Of a DNA stretch of 64,000 bases, positions 36,324-44,910 are shown one piece after another; positions within the stretch are counted from its first letter, which is position 1, and every line of letters starts with the position of its first letter. The position numbers were made by a program, and so were the translations under genes. Location: assembly GCF_002688565.1 (NCBI RefSeq), contig NZ_CP024011.1, positions 496,001-560,000 of the forward strand. The letters run 5' to 3'. The notes beneath the pieces are model-generated. The model had not been told where the DNA came from and made no database searches. It saw only the letters and a program-made list of their open reading frames with translations. The stretch is from Acinetobacter sp. LoGeW2-3 (lineage in GTDB: Bacteria; Pseudomonadota; Gammaproteobacteria; Pseudomonadales; Moraxellaceae).

Positions 36324-36878
36324 CTATTCTTGCTGCTGATGCAGACGTTGCTGCCGCTTACGCAAGACATATTCCCCAAGTAACAAACATCCCATGAATA
36401 CATAGGAAATAAAACCGTTATACAGCACCCAGATCCGTGTTGGCGTAAAATATACGGTATACAGAGCAATGGCGGCGTTTAAAATAAAAAAACCACACCA
36501 CACCACCGTGACTTTTCGAGTCCAGACTACGCCTTCAGGCGGTAAATCCGGCTCTGCTAATCGTGCAAAGCGTTCGATCATCGAAGGCGGTCGTACCAAC
36601 GTACTGGCAAAAATTACACATGAGCCAATGCTCATAAATACAGGATAGAGCTTTAGCCAGTTCTGATCTTTTAAAATCAGGCTAAGACCACCACATAAAA
36701 TTGCAAATCCGGTCAAAGGCCATAGTAAAGTATTACCTTTGCTGAATAGTCGAAGTGCTCCGAGCACAATCAGCAATACGCTAACCCAGGCGAAATATCC
36801 CTGTGCCAGTCCATAGCCCACTAAAAAGGGATAGAGCACCAAAGCGGTAATCACTATCCCTCTTAGAAGATGTTTCAT
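36324..36878 (-). CDS. Integral membrane protein (COG4648-like), APE operon
   Basis: A 184-residue protein with about six hydrophobic segments, including GIVITALVLYPFLVGYGLAQ and YFAWVSVLLIVLGALRLF. The segment STLVRPPSMIERFARLAEPDLPPEGVVWTRKVTVVWCGFF is strongly conserved in APE-cluster membrane proteins as I remember them. Function is unknown. The stop overlaps no coding part of the ligase, while its start overlaps the carrier-protein stop by four bases (ATGA). Confidence 0.75.
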   Translation of the reverse strand: MKHLLRGIVITALVLYPFLVGYGLAQGYFAWVSVLLIVLGALRLFSKGNTLLWPLTGFAILCGGLSLILKDQNWLKLYPVFMSIGSCVIFASTLVRPPSMIERFARLAEPDLPPEGVVWTRKVTVVWCGFFILNAAIALYTVYFTPTRIWVLYNGFISYVFMGCLLLGEYVLRKRQQRLHQQQE

Positions 36879-37123
36879 GCAGCTGACATATTCTGGATCA
36901 CGGCAACCACATCCTGAACCGTACGGACATTTTTAAAGTCTTCCGGATTCACCTGCTTGCCAGTCAGCTCTTTGATTTTTACAACCAGGTCGATTGCATC
37001 AATACTGTCGACATCTAGGTCTGTTGCCAGGTTAGAGTCGAGTTGCACATCTTCAGGTTCGATTTCAAAAAGCTCTTCCATCCACTCGCGCAGTTTTTCG
37101 AGTACTTGTTCTTGAGTAAGCAT
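36875..37123 (-). CDS. Acyl carrier protein 1, APE operon
   Basis: An 82-residue carrier with the phosphopantetheine site DLDVDSIDAIDLVVKIKE; the Ser in DSID (about residue 40) would be modified. Acidic overall, as usual. It holds the starter or growing chain during synthesis. A second carrier lies nine bases upstream. Confidence 0.9.
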   Translation of the reverse strand: MLTQEQVLEKLREWMEELFEIEPEDVQLDSNLATDLDVDSIDAIDLVVKIKELTGKQVNPEDFKNVRTVQDVVAVIQNMSAA

Positions 37124-37132
37124 TGCAACCTC

Positions 37133-37393
37133 TTATGCTGTCTGTTGTGCTTCAACCAAAGCAACCAGGCTTTGAATTGATTGAAAATGCTGTTTGGTCT
37201 CAGCTGATTCTGCATTCAAGTGAATGTTATAACGTTTTTTCAGCGCTAAACCGAGTTCCAGAGCATCAATTGAGTCGAGTCCCAGACCATCTCCGAACAG
37301 AGGCGCTTCTGTTTCAATATCATCCACTGTGATGTCTTCAAGCACGAGAACATCAATAATCATTTGCTTTAATTCATCAGCAAGATTGCTCAT
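37133..37393 (-). CDS. Acyl carrier protein 2, APE operon
   Basis: An 86-residue carrier with GDGLGLDSIDALELGLALKK; the Ser of DSID (about residue 39) is the attachment point. Paired carriers are typical of APE clusters (E. coli ApeE and ApeF). The two differ enough that each may serve a different partner. It overlaps the upstream acyltransferase gene by 17 bases. Confidence 0.9.
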   Translation of the reverse strand: MSNLADELKQMIIDVLVLEDITVDDIETEAPLFGDGLGLDSIDALELGLALKKRYNIHLNAESAETKQHFQSIQSLVALVEAQQTA

Positions 37394-38189
37394 TTTTCAA
37401 TAACTCTTGGTTAAAAAACTGCTGTAATTTTTGACTCAGGTGACGGACATTTTTCTGATTTACAGAAACATCATCAATCAGCTCATCAATCTCTAAGGCA
37501 TCCAGCACCCGAACCTTGATATGAAAAGGTTCTGATGGAATGTGATACCACTTTTCATTTTTGGTTAATGTCGACGGCGTGCAGCTAATCATGACCGGAC
37601 GAATCGGCACATGGGCACGGAGCGCAATATTAGCAGCTCCACGCTGAAAGTCATTCAATTGCTGACCTTTAGCAGTACGTGTCCCTTCAGGGAAAATCAA
37701 CAAAGAAGCTGCCTGATCTTGTCCAAGGCGGTTTACACAGTCCTGAATAAACTGTTCAGAACCTGCATTCAGGATATAACCTGCATTCTGTACCGGCCCT
37801 TTGGTAAATGGATTCGCCCAGAGTGCCTGCTTGACCACGCAGTTGGCACGTTCCATCAACCCAATCAGCACCACCACATCAATCAGGGTTGGATGATTGG
37901 CAATCACCAGTTCCTGACGGCTACTCTCCAGCTTTTCCAGCCCTTCGACTTCATAAGTCATAATGCCGAGCTTGACCATCATTTCAGTAAAACCCTTAAA
38001 GCTATACTTAATCAGCTGCTGGGTTTTCTGCTGACGCAGTTCCGGATCTTGTTCAGTCAATTTAATCAGTGGAGCAAACAGACTACCAATAGCAATACCA
38101 CCTACACCAAAGCTAGCAAAACTAAAGCCGGTCGCACCAACACGCCAGACATAATTGGCTTTTTGTTTAATCTGCTGCAATTTCAACAT
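37377..38189 (-). CDS. PlsC-like 1-acylglycerol-3-phosphate acyltransferase, APE operon
   Basis: A 270-residue protein with ELVIANHPTLIDVVVLIG (H-x-x-x-x-D motif, about 93-110) and LLIFPEGTRTAKGQQL (about 164-179), the acyl-acceptor motif. An N-terminal hydrophobic part (GFSFASFGVGGIAIGSLFAPLI) can anchor it in the inner membrane. In this operon it most likely transfers an acyl group to the lipid part of the polyene. Confidence 0.85.
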   Translation of the reverse strand: MLKLQQIKQKANYVWRVGATGFSFASFGVGGIAIGSLFAPLIKLTEQDPELRQQKTQQLIKYSFKGFTEMMVKLGIMTYEVEGLEKLESSRQELVIANHPTLIDVVVLIGLMERANCVVKQALWANPFTKGPVQNAGYILNAGSEQFIQDCVNRLGQDQAASLLIFPEGTRTAKGQQLNDFQRGAANIALRAHVPIRPVMISCTPSTLTKNEKWYHIPSEPFHIKVRVLDALEIDELIDDVSVNQKNVRHLSQKLQQFFNQELLKNEQSC

Positions 38190-38806
38190 TTATGCCACGC
38201 AAGTTTGCTGTGCTCTGAACCTTGCCAGAAAGTCTGGAAAGCCCTTGCTTCCTGAAAATAGTAAGCAGGTGTGGAATATTGGGAAAGATCAATTTCAATA
38301 TTGGGTTGATTCAAAGACACGACAGCCGCCATGGAAAAGGCATCGAATATCTGAAAATCACGATAGATCGCCGGTAAAGGCTCATCATAATATACCACAA
38401 GCACCTTCGCATCTTGCTTCTGGCAAGTTTTTAGCCAGGCATAGGCTTCAACCAAGGCATCATTCCATGATCCTGCCAGACTGGTCGCTGGATTCGCATC
38501 CTGACATAGAATTGAATATAGACCTGAAATAGCATTATGTACTGAAGTTGAAAACTGGGTCGGTGATGGAGTTTGGTCTTGCAGAACATCCTTCAAAATA
38601 CTGAGGGTTTTATGCTCATCTCCATACTGAGATACCCAGACGATATAATCGACACTTTGACCTTCAAGTGCTTGGATCGCGCTATTCAGCGCTATTTTTG
38701 CAATCGCAGATAATCGACGGCGCTGCATGGCCGGAATTTTTTCTAAGGCAGGATATGTGGTATTTGCCTGACTCTGTATCAGGTCAGACATGTGCAGTCT
38801 GATCAT
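38183..38806 (-). CDS. Beta-ketoacyl synthase chain length factor-like protein, first gene of the APE operon
   Basis: A 207-residue protein, about half the size of a ketosynthase, resembling the ketoacyl-synthase-like chain length factors of APE clusters (E. coli ApeC). The segment PTQFSTSVHNAISGLYSI stands where a condensing enzyme has its active-site Cys, and no Cys is present there. It is therefore a non-catalytic partner for a ketosynthase. A GAGGG site lies ten bases before the ATG and the candidate promoter is about 65 bases upstream. Confidence 0.8.
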   Translation of the reverse strand: MIRLHMSDLIQSQANTTYPALEKIPAMQRRRLSAIAKIALNSAIQALEGQSVDYIVWVSQYGDEHKTLSILKDVLQDQTPSPTQFSTSVHNAISGLYSILCQDANPATSLAGSWNDALVEAYAWLKTCQKQDAKVLVVYYDEPLPAIYRDFQIFDAFSMAAVVSLNQPNIEIDLSQYSTPAYYFQEARAFQTFWQGSEHSKLAWHKC

Positions 38807-38869
38807 ATATGCCTACCCTCACCATATGAAAATTATTTCAATAAAACTTTCAATTTTTGAATGAGGCAA

Positions 38870-38899
38870 ATTATACCATTGGTTATTATTTTCCAACAA
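38870..38899 (-). promoter_or_regulatory. Candidate promoter of the APE operon
   Basis: On the minus strand a perfect TATAAT (38875-38870) lies 18 bases after TTGTTG (38899-38894). The predicted start of transcription is about 55 bases before the first ATG at 38806. No other equally good -10 is seen between this and relA. Confidence 0.55.
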
Positions 38900-38984
38900 A
38901 AAATATATTGCACATTATCAAATAACTATAAGTGAATTTTTAGGATAGCTTTAATTCTCTTTCTTGTTAACATGCTCTAAATAG

Positions 38985-39015
38985 AAAAAGCCCACCAATA
39001 AATAGTGGGCTTTTT
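38985..39015 (-). terminator. Terminator after relA
   Basis: AAAAAGCCCAC (38985-38995) and GTGGGCTTTTT (39005-39015) are perfect complements around a 9-base loop. It lies 22 bases after the relA stop on the minus strand and shields the APE promoter from read-through. Confidence 0.85.
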
Positions 39016-39037
39016 GTAAGTATATCGATCAGTACAA

Positions 39038-41347
39038 CTAACTGCCTTGAACCAAACGACGGGCACTAATAATGCCTGGTTGTTGTTCTAATCGCGCCAG
39101 CAATTTAGATAGTTGCGCCAAACCTTTGACCTCAATCAACAGTTTCATATTGGCAATACCATCTGCTTCTGAAATAGTATTCACCTGACGAATATTGATC
39201 TGATCAGAGAAGATCACTTGGGTCAGATCTTTCAACAGACCACGGCGGTCATACGCTTCCACCACAATCTGTACACTTTGACCACGGGTCGGCTGCATTT
39301 CCCAATCGGCTTCTACTGCGCGTTCAGGTTCCTGCGAAATCATGCGCACATAATCCGGACAAGCCACCTTATGAATGCTCACCCCACGATTTAGCGTGAT
39401 ATAACCCGCAATAGACTCACCATGTACCGGCTGACAGCATTGAGCTACGTGTAGCTCAACGTTATCCAGACCATCAATCAGGATACCATGTGCAGAAAGT
39501 GTATGACTGGCACGTGGATTCAGCGCTGGCTTCAGCACCAGTTCAGGCTCATCCTGATCCAGATGCATATGGCGATTGACCTGATTGATCAGGGCATGCA
39601 GGCTGATATCGCCATTCACGATGCCAATCAGAATGTCTTCACCACTTTTCACATTAAAGTGGTTGCAATAATCCCCCAAATCGATTGATTTTGGGTGAAT
39701 CGCCAGACGTGAAAGTTCCTTATTCAGAATTTCACGACCGACTTCCAGATTCTTACTACGATCCTGCTGACGGAACCAGTGACGCAACTTGTCACGTGCA
39801 CGAGCCGTCTTGATATAACCCAGTGAATTCACCAACCAGTCACGGTTTGGTTCACGGTCTTTTTTGGTCAGAATCTCGACCTGTTCACCGGTTTTCAGGG
39901 TATAGGTCAGTGGTACATAGCGCTGGTTGACACGCGCGGCATAGCACTTGTTACCGACTTCGGTATGTACATGATAAGCAAAATCTAAAACGGTCGAGCC
40001 ACGTGGTAATTCTTTGATATCCCCATCACGGCTAAACACATAGATCTTTTCAAAGCCTTCAAAATCCTGAATCTGATCAAAATTCTCAGCTTCTGCTTCA
40101 GCATCTTTATGTGCACTGGCATCATTACGCTCTTGATAATGCTCCAGTACGGCACGCAGGGAATGCAGACGATGGTTAAAGGAATGGTCAGTGGTTTTCG
40201 CCCCTTCCTTATAGTTAAAGTGCGAACACACACCCAACTCTGCCTCTTCGTGCATGTTATAGGTACGGATCTGCACTTCCAGCGATTTGTTTTCAGCAAT
40301 TACGGCCGTATGCAGTGAACGATAACCATTAGCTTTCGGGTTGGTAATGTAGTCATCAAACTGATGCGGAATATGACGCCAGATCTGATGTACGATGCCT
40401 AAAGTGTGATAACACTCAGGGACTGAAGTCACCAAGACACGTACAGCACGGATGTCATAGAGCTGATCAAAGCTCAGATCCTTGCTTTTCATTTTCCGAT
40501 AAATCGAATAAATGTGTTTTACCCGGCCGGTAATTTCCGCTTCAATGCCATGCTCAGCCAGCTCACTACGTAACTTGTCGATCACGAACTGAATATACTG
40601 TTCACGCTCCAAGCGTTTTTCATTCAATAAAGATGCAATTTCTTTATAGCGTTCTGGCGCCAAATAGCGGAAAGCTAAATCTTCCAGCTCCCACTTAAGC
40701 TGGGCAATACCAAGACGGTGTGCCAGCGGCGAGTAGATAGTCAGAATCTCGCGTGCAACACGTTCCTGACGATCTCTCGGAGAATTCGCCAGTTCACGTA
40801 GTGCATAGGTACGTTCTGCAAGTTTAATCAGTACAACACGGACATCTTCAGTCACTGAGATCAACATCTTGTAGATGCCGGTCAAATGCTCACGCTGGTT
40901 ATTATTGAAATGATCTTCCAGACGCTTATTGTTTTCAATTAGCTCAGAAAGCTTACCCATCGACAAGGTGCCTTTGACCAAGCCATGCACATTCTCGCCG
41001 AATTTCTCTAGTACATCTGAAAGTGGTGTTACCCCTTCACGCACTGAACGATACAGCATGGCTGCAGACAAGGTATCTTCATCGACATGCAAATGGGCAA
41101 GGATATCTGCCATCTCAATACCGGTATAGAAGGTATTGGAGCGATGCTGAACCGTGGTTTCTAACTCATTTTCTAAAGTGAGATGGGCGACTTCTTCGAG
41201 CTGTTCTAATGGTGCCCCATCTAATATGCCACGCACACGATCTAACCATTCGTTCAGATCCTGCAGGGCTTGTTCGGCATGTTCTACAGTCGTCTCCTGT
41301 GACAACTCGTTCAGTCGCCCAGGCAGCTGTTCACGTACTGTGACCAT
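39038..41347 (-). CDS. relA: GTP pyrophosphokinase RelA
   Basis: A 769-residue long RSH protein that makes (p)ppGpp. The N-terminal HD region is degenerate: LSAAMLYRSVREG stands where SpoT has the HD pair, so hydrolysis is not expected. The synthase domain shows GRVKHIYSIYRKM, DQLYDIRAVRVLV and NPKANGYRSLHTAV. The TGS domain (IYVFSRDGDIKELPRGSTVLDFAYHVHTEVG) and a C-terminal ACT domain follow. Lack of the HD motif points to RelA rather than SpoT, and adjacency to rlmD matches E. coli relA-rlmD. A GTAGGAGAATGGT site precedes the start. Confidence 0.92.
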   Translation of the reverse strand: MVTVREQLPGRLNELSQETTVEHAEQALQDLNEWLDRVRGILDGAPLEQLEEVAHLTLENELETTVQHRSNTFYTGIEMADILAHLHVDEDTLSAAMLYRSVREGVTPLSDVLEKFGENVHGLVKGTLSMGKLSELIENNKRLEDHFNNNQREHLTGIYKMLISVTEDVRVVLIKLAERTYALRELANSPRDRQERVAREILTIYSPLAHRLGIAQLKWELEDLAFRYLAPERYKEIASLLNEKRLEREQYIQFVIDKLRSELAEHGIEAEITGRVKHIYSIYRKMKSKDLSFDQLYDIRAVRVLVTSVPECYHTLGIVHQIWRHIPHQFDDYITNPKANGYRSLHTAVIAENKSLEVQIRTYNMHEEAELGVCSHFNYKEGAKTTDHSFNHRLHSLRAVLEHYQERNDASAHKDAEAEAENFDQIQDFEGFEKIYVFSRDGDIKELPRGSTVLDFAYHVHTEVGNKCYAARVNQRYVPLTYTLKTGEQVEILTKKDREPNRDWLVNSLGYIKTARARDKLRHWFRQQDRSKNLEVGREILNKELSRLAIHPKSIDLGDYCNHFNVKSGEDILIGIVNGDISLHALINQVNRHMHLDQDEPELVLKPALNPRASHTLSAHGILIDGLDNVELHVAQCCQPVHGESIAGYITLNRGVSIHKVACPDYVRMISQEPERAVEADWEMQPTRGQSVQIVVEAYDRRGLLKDLTQVIFSDQINIRQVNTISEADGIANMKLLIEVKGLAQLSKLLARLEQQPGIISARRLVQGS

Positions 41348-41391
41348 ACCATTCTCCTACTTTTATATACATCATCTCTTTAATCGTTTAT

Positions 41392-42768
41392 TTAATTTTC
41401 TTTTTCGAACAAGGCAATCGACTCAACATGGCCAGTATGGGTGAACATATCCATCACACCTGCCTTGCTTAGACGATACCCCTGTTGTACCAGCAATCCG
41501 GCATCTCTGGCTAGAGTTGCAGGGTTACATGATACGTAAACGATTCTTTTTGCATCAAACTTAGGGATATATTGCATCACTTCTTCTGCGCCTGAACGAG
41601 GCGGATCAATCAGCAATGCATCAAAACCCTGATTTGCCCAAGAATGATGCGAAAAATCTTGGGTTAAATCCTGTGAATAGAATGAAAGTTGTGCAAGACC
41701 ATTTATTTTGGCATTTTCCGCACCACGTTGCACCATTTCTTCACTACCCTCAACCCCTACAACGCTGCCATTAGCACCAACACAGCGCGCCAGCGGCAAG
41801 GAAAAGTTTCCTAATCCACAAAACAGATCCAGAACACGTTCTCCTGGCTGTAGTTGTAGCAAATCACATGCCAGTCGTACCATCCGCGGGTTCACTGTGG
41901 AATTGACTTGGGTAAAATCTAGTGGATCAAAGCCAAATTCAACCTCAAAATCATCTAGACGATAATGCAGGCGCGCAGGTAATTGCGGTTCATCGATACG
42001 AGTCAGTGTGTTTTGACCTGCAGACTGAATATAAAGTTGCCACCCCTTCTGTAACGCAAATTCGCGTAATTGGTTGACATCCTGTTCAGGTAATTGTGCC
42101 GTTTCACGAACCACTAATGCGATTTCCTGATCACCCATCGCTAATTCTATATGACCAACGTCCGCCTTACCATTTAGACTTTGGAGCAATTGTTTAAGAC
42201 GTGTAACCGATCCAAACTCACGATCCAGAATCATGCAGCGGTCAATCGAAGTCAGCCTATTGCTTTGGCTTTCACGAAATCCCACCACCAACTTGTCTTT
42301 GCCCGGTAAATAACGCACACCAATACGGGCTTTACGGCGGTAATCTTCACGTTGAGAACGTAATGGCGCGAGCCATTCCACAGGCTGAATACCTGCGAAA
42401 TGTTGCAGATGGGATTTCAGTACATTTTGCTTCAGTTCAATCTGCGCATCCGGATCGATATGCTGCATATTACAGCCGCCACAAATCCCAAAATGTGGAC
42501 AAGGCGGTTGCACGCGAATTGCTGATGCTTCACTCAGCAATTCCAGTGAATCAGCTTCTTCCAGCTTTTTCACTTCGCGGGTAATTCGGGCACGAACTGT
42601 TTCACCTGGCAATGCATAACGAATAAAGACTTTTTTGCCGTGCTTGTCCGCTGGATGGTCCGGATGTGAACCATAGTGAGCAATGCCACGCCCCTCGTGC
42701 GATAGTGACTCAACCTGGAAGATGTATTCGGGTTGCTGCTTGGGCCGTGGTTGAGCTCGATGTTTCAT
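41392..42768 (-). CDS. rlmD: 23S rRNA (uracil-1939-C5)-methyltransferase RlmD
   Basis: A 458-residue enzyme with an N-terminal TRAM domain, then the 4Fe-4S cysteines ([14 protein letters not shown] with a later Cys). The SAM-binding domain has [16 protein letters not shown] and [12 protein letters not shown]. The catalytic Cys is in [14 protein letters not shown]. The gene is 6 bases downstream of the exonuclease gene and 44 bases ahead of relA, all in one direction. Confidence 0.93.
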   Translation of the reverse strand: MKHRAQPRPKQQPEYIFQVESLSHEGRGIAHYGSHPDHPADKHGKKVFIRYALPGETVRARITREVKKLEEADSLELLSEASAIRVQPPCPHFGICGGCNMQHIDPDAQIELKQNVLKSHLQHFAGIQPVEWLAPLRSQREDYRRKARIGVRYLPGKDKLVVGFRESQSNRLTSIDRCMILDREFGSVTRLKQLLQSLNGKADVGHIELAMGDQEIALVVRETAQLPEQDVNQLREFALQKGWQLYIQSAGQNTLTRIDEPQLPARLHYRLDDFEVEFGFDPLDFTQVNSTVNPRMVRLACDLLQLQPGERVLDLFCGLGNFSLPLARCVGANGSVVGVEGSEEMVQRGAENAKINGLAQLSFYSQDLTQDFSHHSWANQGFDALLIDPPRSGAEEVMQYIPKFDAKRIVYVSCNPATLARDAGLLVQQGYRLSKAGVMDMFTHTGHVESIALFEKEN

Positions 42769-42774
42769 GAAAAC

Positions 42775-43593
42775 CTAATGTGTGGAGATGGGAAAATCAA
42801 ATTGGGTAAATTCAGTCCGTTGTGAGGTTTCACGCCAGACCGATAAAAAGTCCGCATGCTGCGGTCGCGTTTGCAAATACTGGATCGTGCTTTGTACCAG
42901 ATGTTGATAATCAGGCAGCAAGAGCTGTCCTTTTAGCAACAACCAGCGAATATAAACCAGCCAGGTATTCAGGACGTCACCTTCACAATAGCTGGTGAGT
43001 TTGTCCCATTCCTGATTGCGAACATATTCAGGCACATGATAGCCACCATCACCACGCTTGCCTGGATAACCGAGCAAGTGCGCAACATCATCCAGTTTCT
43101 GGAAATGACGAGCATGAAACATGGCCATCACATCCATCAAATCAACATGACGCTGATGGTAGCGGTTCTGATAGTTATTATAGCGCTTTTGCGTATCAAT
43201 TTCGCCCTGATCAAATAGACTCGGTGCCGACAAGCCATGATACATGGCGCGATAAAGAATCACGGGCAGATCAAATTGTGAGCCATTCCAACTCACTAGA
43301 GTTGGATGGCGTTTATCAAAAATCGATAAAAATTTTCGTAAAATTTCAGCTTCTGAATTATTTTCCCGACTAAAGGAAAACAGCTTCATGCCCTGCTCAT
43401 CAATCCATAGTCCGGAAATACAGACGATTTCATGCAGCGGCAGACGCTGAAAATCGGAACCTGATTCCTGACGACGGAGTTTGGTCAGAGCCTGATCCAG
43501 GCTTTCTTCAGGCAGATTCAGGCCAAACAGATGTGCGCCTGACTTAAGATCGGTCTGGGTTTCAATATCAAACGTTAAAACAGGCAGGCGCAT
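42775..43593 (-). CDS. Predicted 3'-5' exonuclease, PolB-like (PF10108 type)
   Basis: A 272-residue DnaQ/RNase H-fold nuclease. Exo I is LTFDIET (D9, E11), exo II lies in TLVSWNGSQFDLPVI, and exo III in YCEGDVLNTWLVYIRW. The HHVD-like segment RHVDLMDVMAMF and GYPGKRGDGGYHV are typical for this group. It is a stand-alone domain; no polymerase is attached. Position between cysM and rlmD suggests housekeeping expression. The target nucleic acid is unknown. Confidence 0.85.
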   Translation of the reverse strand: MRLPVLTFDIETQTDLKSGAHLFGLNLPEESLDQALTKLRRQESGSDFQRLPLHEIVCISGLWIDEQGMKLFSFSRENNSEAEILRKFLSIFDKRHPTLVSWNGSQFDLPVILYRAMYHGLSAPSLFDQGEIDTQKRYNNYQNRYHQRHVDLMDVMAMFHARHFQKLDDVAHLLGYPGKRGDGGYHVPEYVRNQEWDKLTSYCEGDVLNTWLVYIRWLLLKGQLLLPDYQHLVQSTIQYLQTRPQHADFLSVWRETSQRTEFTQFDFPISTH

Positions 43594-43611
43594 AAATAGT
43601 TTACTCAGGAA

Positions 43612-44541
43612 TTATTCAGGATCTTGTACAGAGAATAAACCTGTAGACAGATAACGGTCACCACGGTCACAAATAATGCATACGATCACGGCATCCGGAT
43701 TTTCTTCTGCCAGCTTGATCGATGCCCAAACGGCACCACCAGAAGAAGTCCCCGCACTGATGCCTTCTTTTTGTGCCAGCTTGCGCATGGTACGTTCTGC
43801 TTCAATTTGTGGAATATCAATGATGCGATCGATACGGCTACGGTCAAAAATGGTTGGAAGGTATTCTTCTGGCCAGCGACGAATACCGGCAATGCTTGAA
43901 CCATCAGAAGGCTGTAAGCCAATAATCTGAATATCCGGATTCATTTCTTTTAGATATTTAGACACGCCCATAATGGTACCAGTTGTACCCATCGAGCTGA
44001 CAAAATGCGTGATTTTGCCACCAGTTTGCTGCCAGATTTCCGGGCCAGTGGTCAGGTAATGTGCTTCGACATTGTCTGGATTACCAAACTGGTTCAGTAC
44101 CAAACCTTTACCATCATTTTGCATTTGCAATGCCAGATCACGCGCACCTTCCATACCCTGTTCTTTGGTCACTTCAATCAGTTCAGCGCCATAAGCACGC
44201 ATCGCATCCTTACGTTCCTGACTCATGTTATCTGGCATGATCAGCTTCATTTTGTAGCCGCGCATTGCCGCAACCATCGCCAATGCAATCCCTGTATTCC
44301 CACTCGTCGCTTCAATCAGGGTATCACCTGGCTTGATCTGGCCGCGCTTTTCAGCCTGCATGATCATGTTATAGGCTGGGCGGTCTTTTACCGAACCCGC
44401 AGGGTTATTGCCTTCGAGCTTCGCTAACACTGTCGCTTGAGTGTGATTTGCCAGACGTTGCAGACGCACCAGTGGCGTTTTGCCTACGTAGTAGTCCAGT
44501 AAAAATTCGTCTGCTTGAAAATCAGGGGTTGTATTACTCAT
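43612..44541 (-). CDS. cysM: Cysteine synthase B CysM
   Basis: A 309-residue PLP enzyme that makes cysteine from O-acetylserine and sulfide or thiosulfate. The PLP lysine is in NPAGSVKDRPAYNM, the phosphate-binding loops are EATSGNTGIALAM and SMGTTGTIMGVSKYL, and GTSSGGAVW is near the C-terminus. The RRWPEEYLP segment is characteristic of CysM rather than CysK. The ATG at 44541 is used; a second ATG nine bases upstream is possible. A GCACCT-AGGTGC inverted repeat (44547-44564) spans the leader. Confidence 0.9.
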   Translation of the reverse strand: MSNTTPDFQADEFLLDYYVGKTPLVRLQRLANHTQATVLAKLEGNNPAGSVKDRPAYNMIMQAEKRGQIKPGDTLIEATSGNTGIALAMVAAMRGYKMKLIMPDNMSQERKDAMRAYGAELIEVTKEQGMEGARDLALQMQNDGKGLVLNQFGNPDNVEAHYLTTGPEIWQQTGGKITHFVSSMGTTGTIMGVSKYLKEMNPDIQIIGLQPSDGSSIAGIRRWPEEYLPTIFDRSRIDRIIDIPQIEAERTMRKLAQKEGISAGTSSGGAVWASIKLAEENPDAVIVCIICDRGDRYLSTGLFSVQDPE

Positions 44542-44550
44542 TATGTGCAC

Positions 44551-44910
44551 CTATGTCGAGGTGCGGCTATTGTATGAAAATTTGCATTTCCCTGCACCCA
44601 TTTAGCCGGTCTTTTTCATAAAACTGTCTAAAACTCGTGCAGCATCGTCTGAATATTAAAAATCATCAGTCCTGCCAATATATTATTCATCAACTCATCG
44701 CCTTTATTTCAGTATTTCTCAGTCAGAATTAGAGCTTAAAGCCTCTCGTTCTTTAGCATTTTATGCACTATCTATTTGAATATTTTTCATATGCAAATTT
44801 AACTTTGAAATGTCTTTTTGAGCTCATCTTGCGAAAAACTTTGATGAAATTTTAACTGAAGATTTAAAGCATGCTAATATGCGGAGCATAAGGAAAACAC
44901 TGCTTGAATC
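44551..44910. other. Divergent regulatory region between cysM and gacS
   Basis: This 360-base gene-free stretch holds the cysM leader at one end and the gacS promoter candidate (44852-44880) at the other. The rest is A+T-rich without a clear hairpin or open frame. Confidence 0.5.
44852..44880 (+). promoter_or_regulatory. Candidate gacS promoter
   Basis: TTAACT (44852-44857) and TAATAT (44875-44880) lie 17 bases apart, 30 bases before the ATG. Confidence 0.45.

Noticed and set aside
39038..41347. Bifunctional SpoT/Rel
   Set aside because: The HD pair needed for hydrolysis is replaced by YR, which points to RelA.
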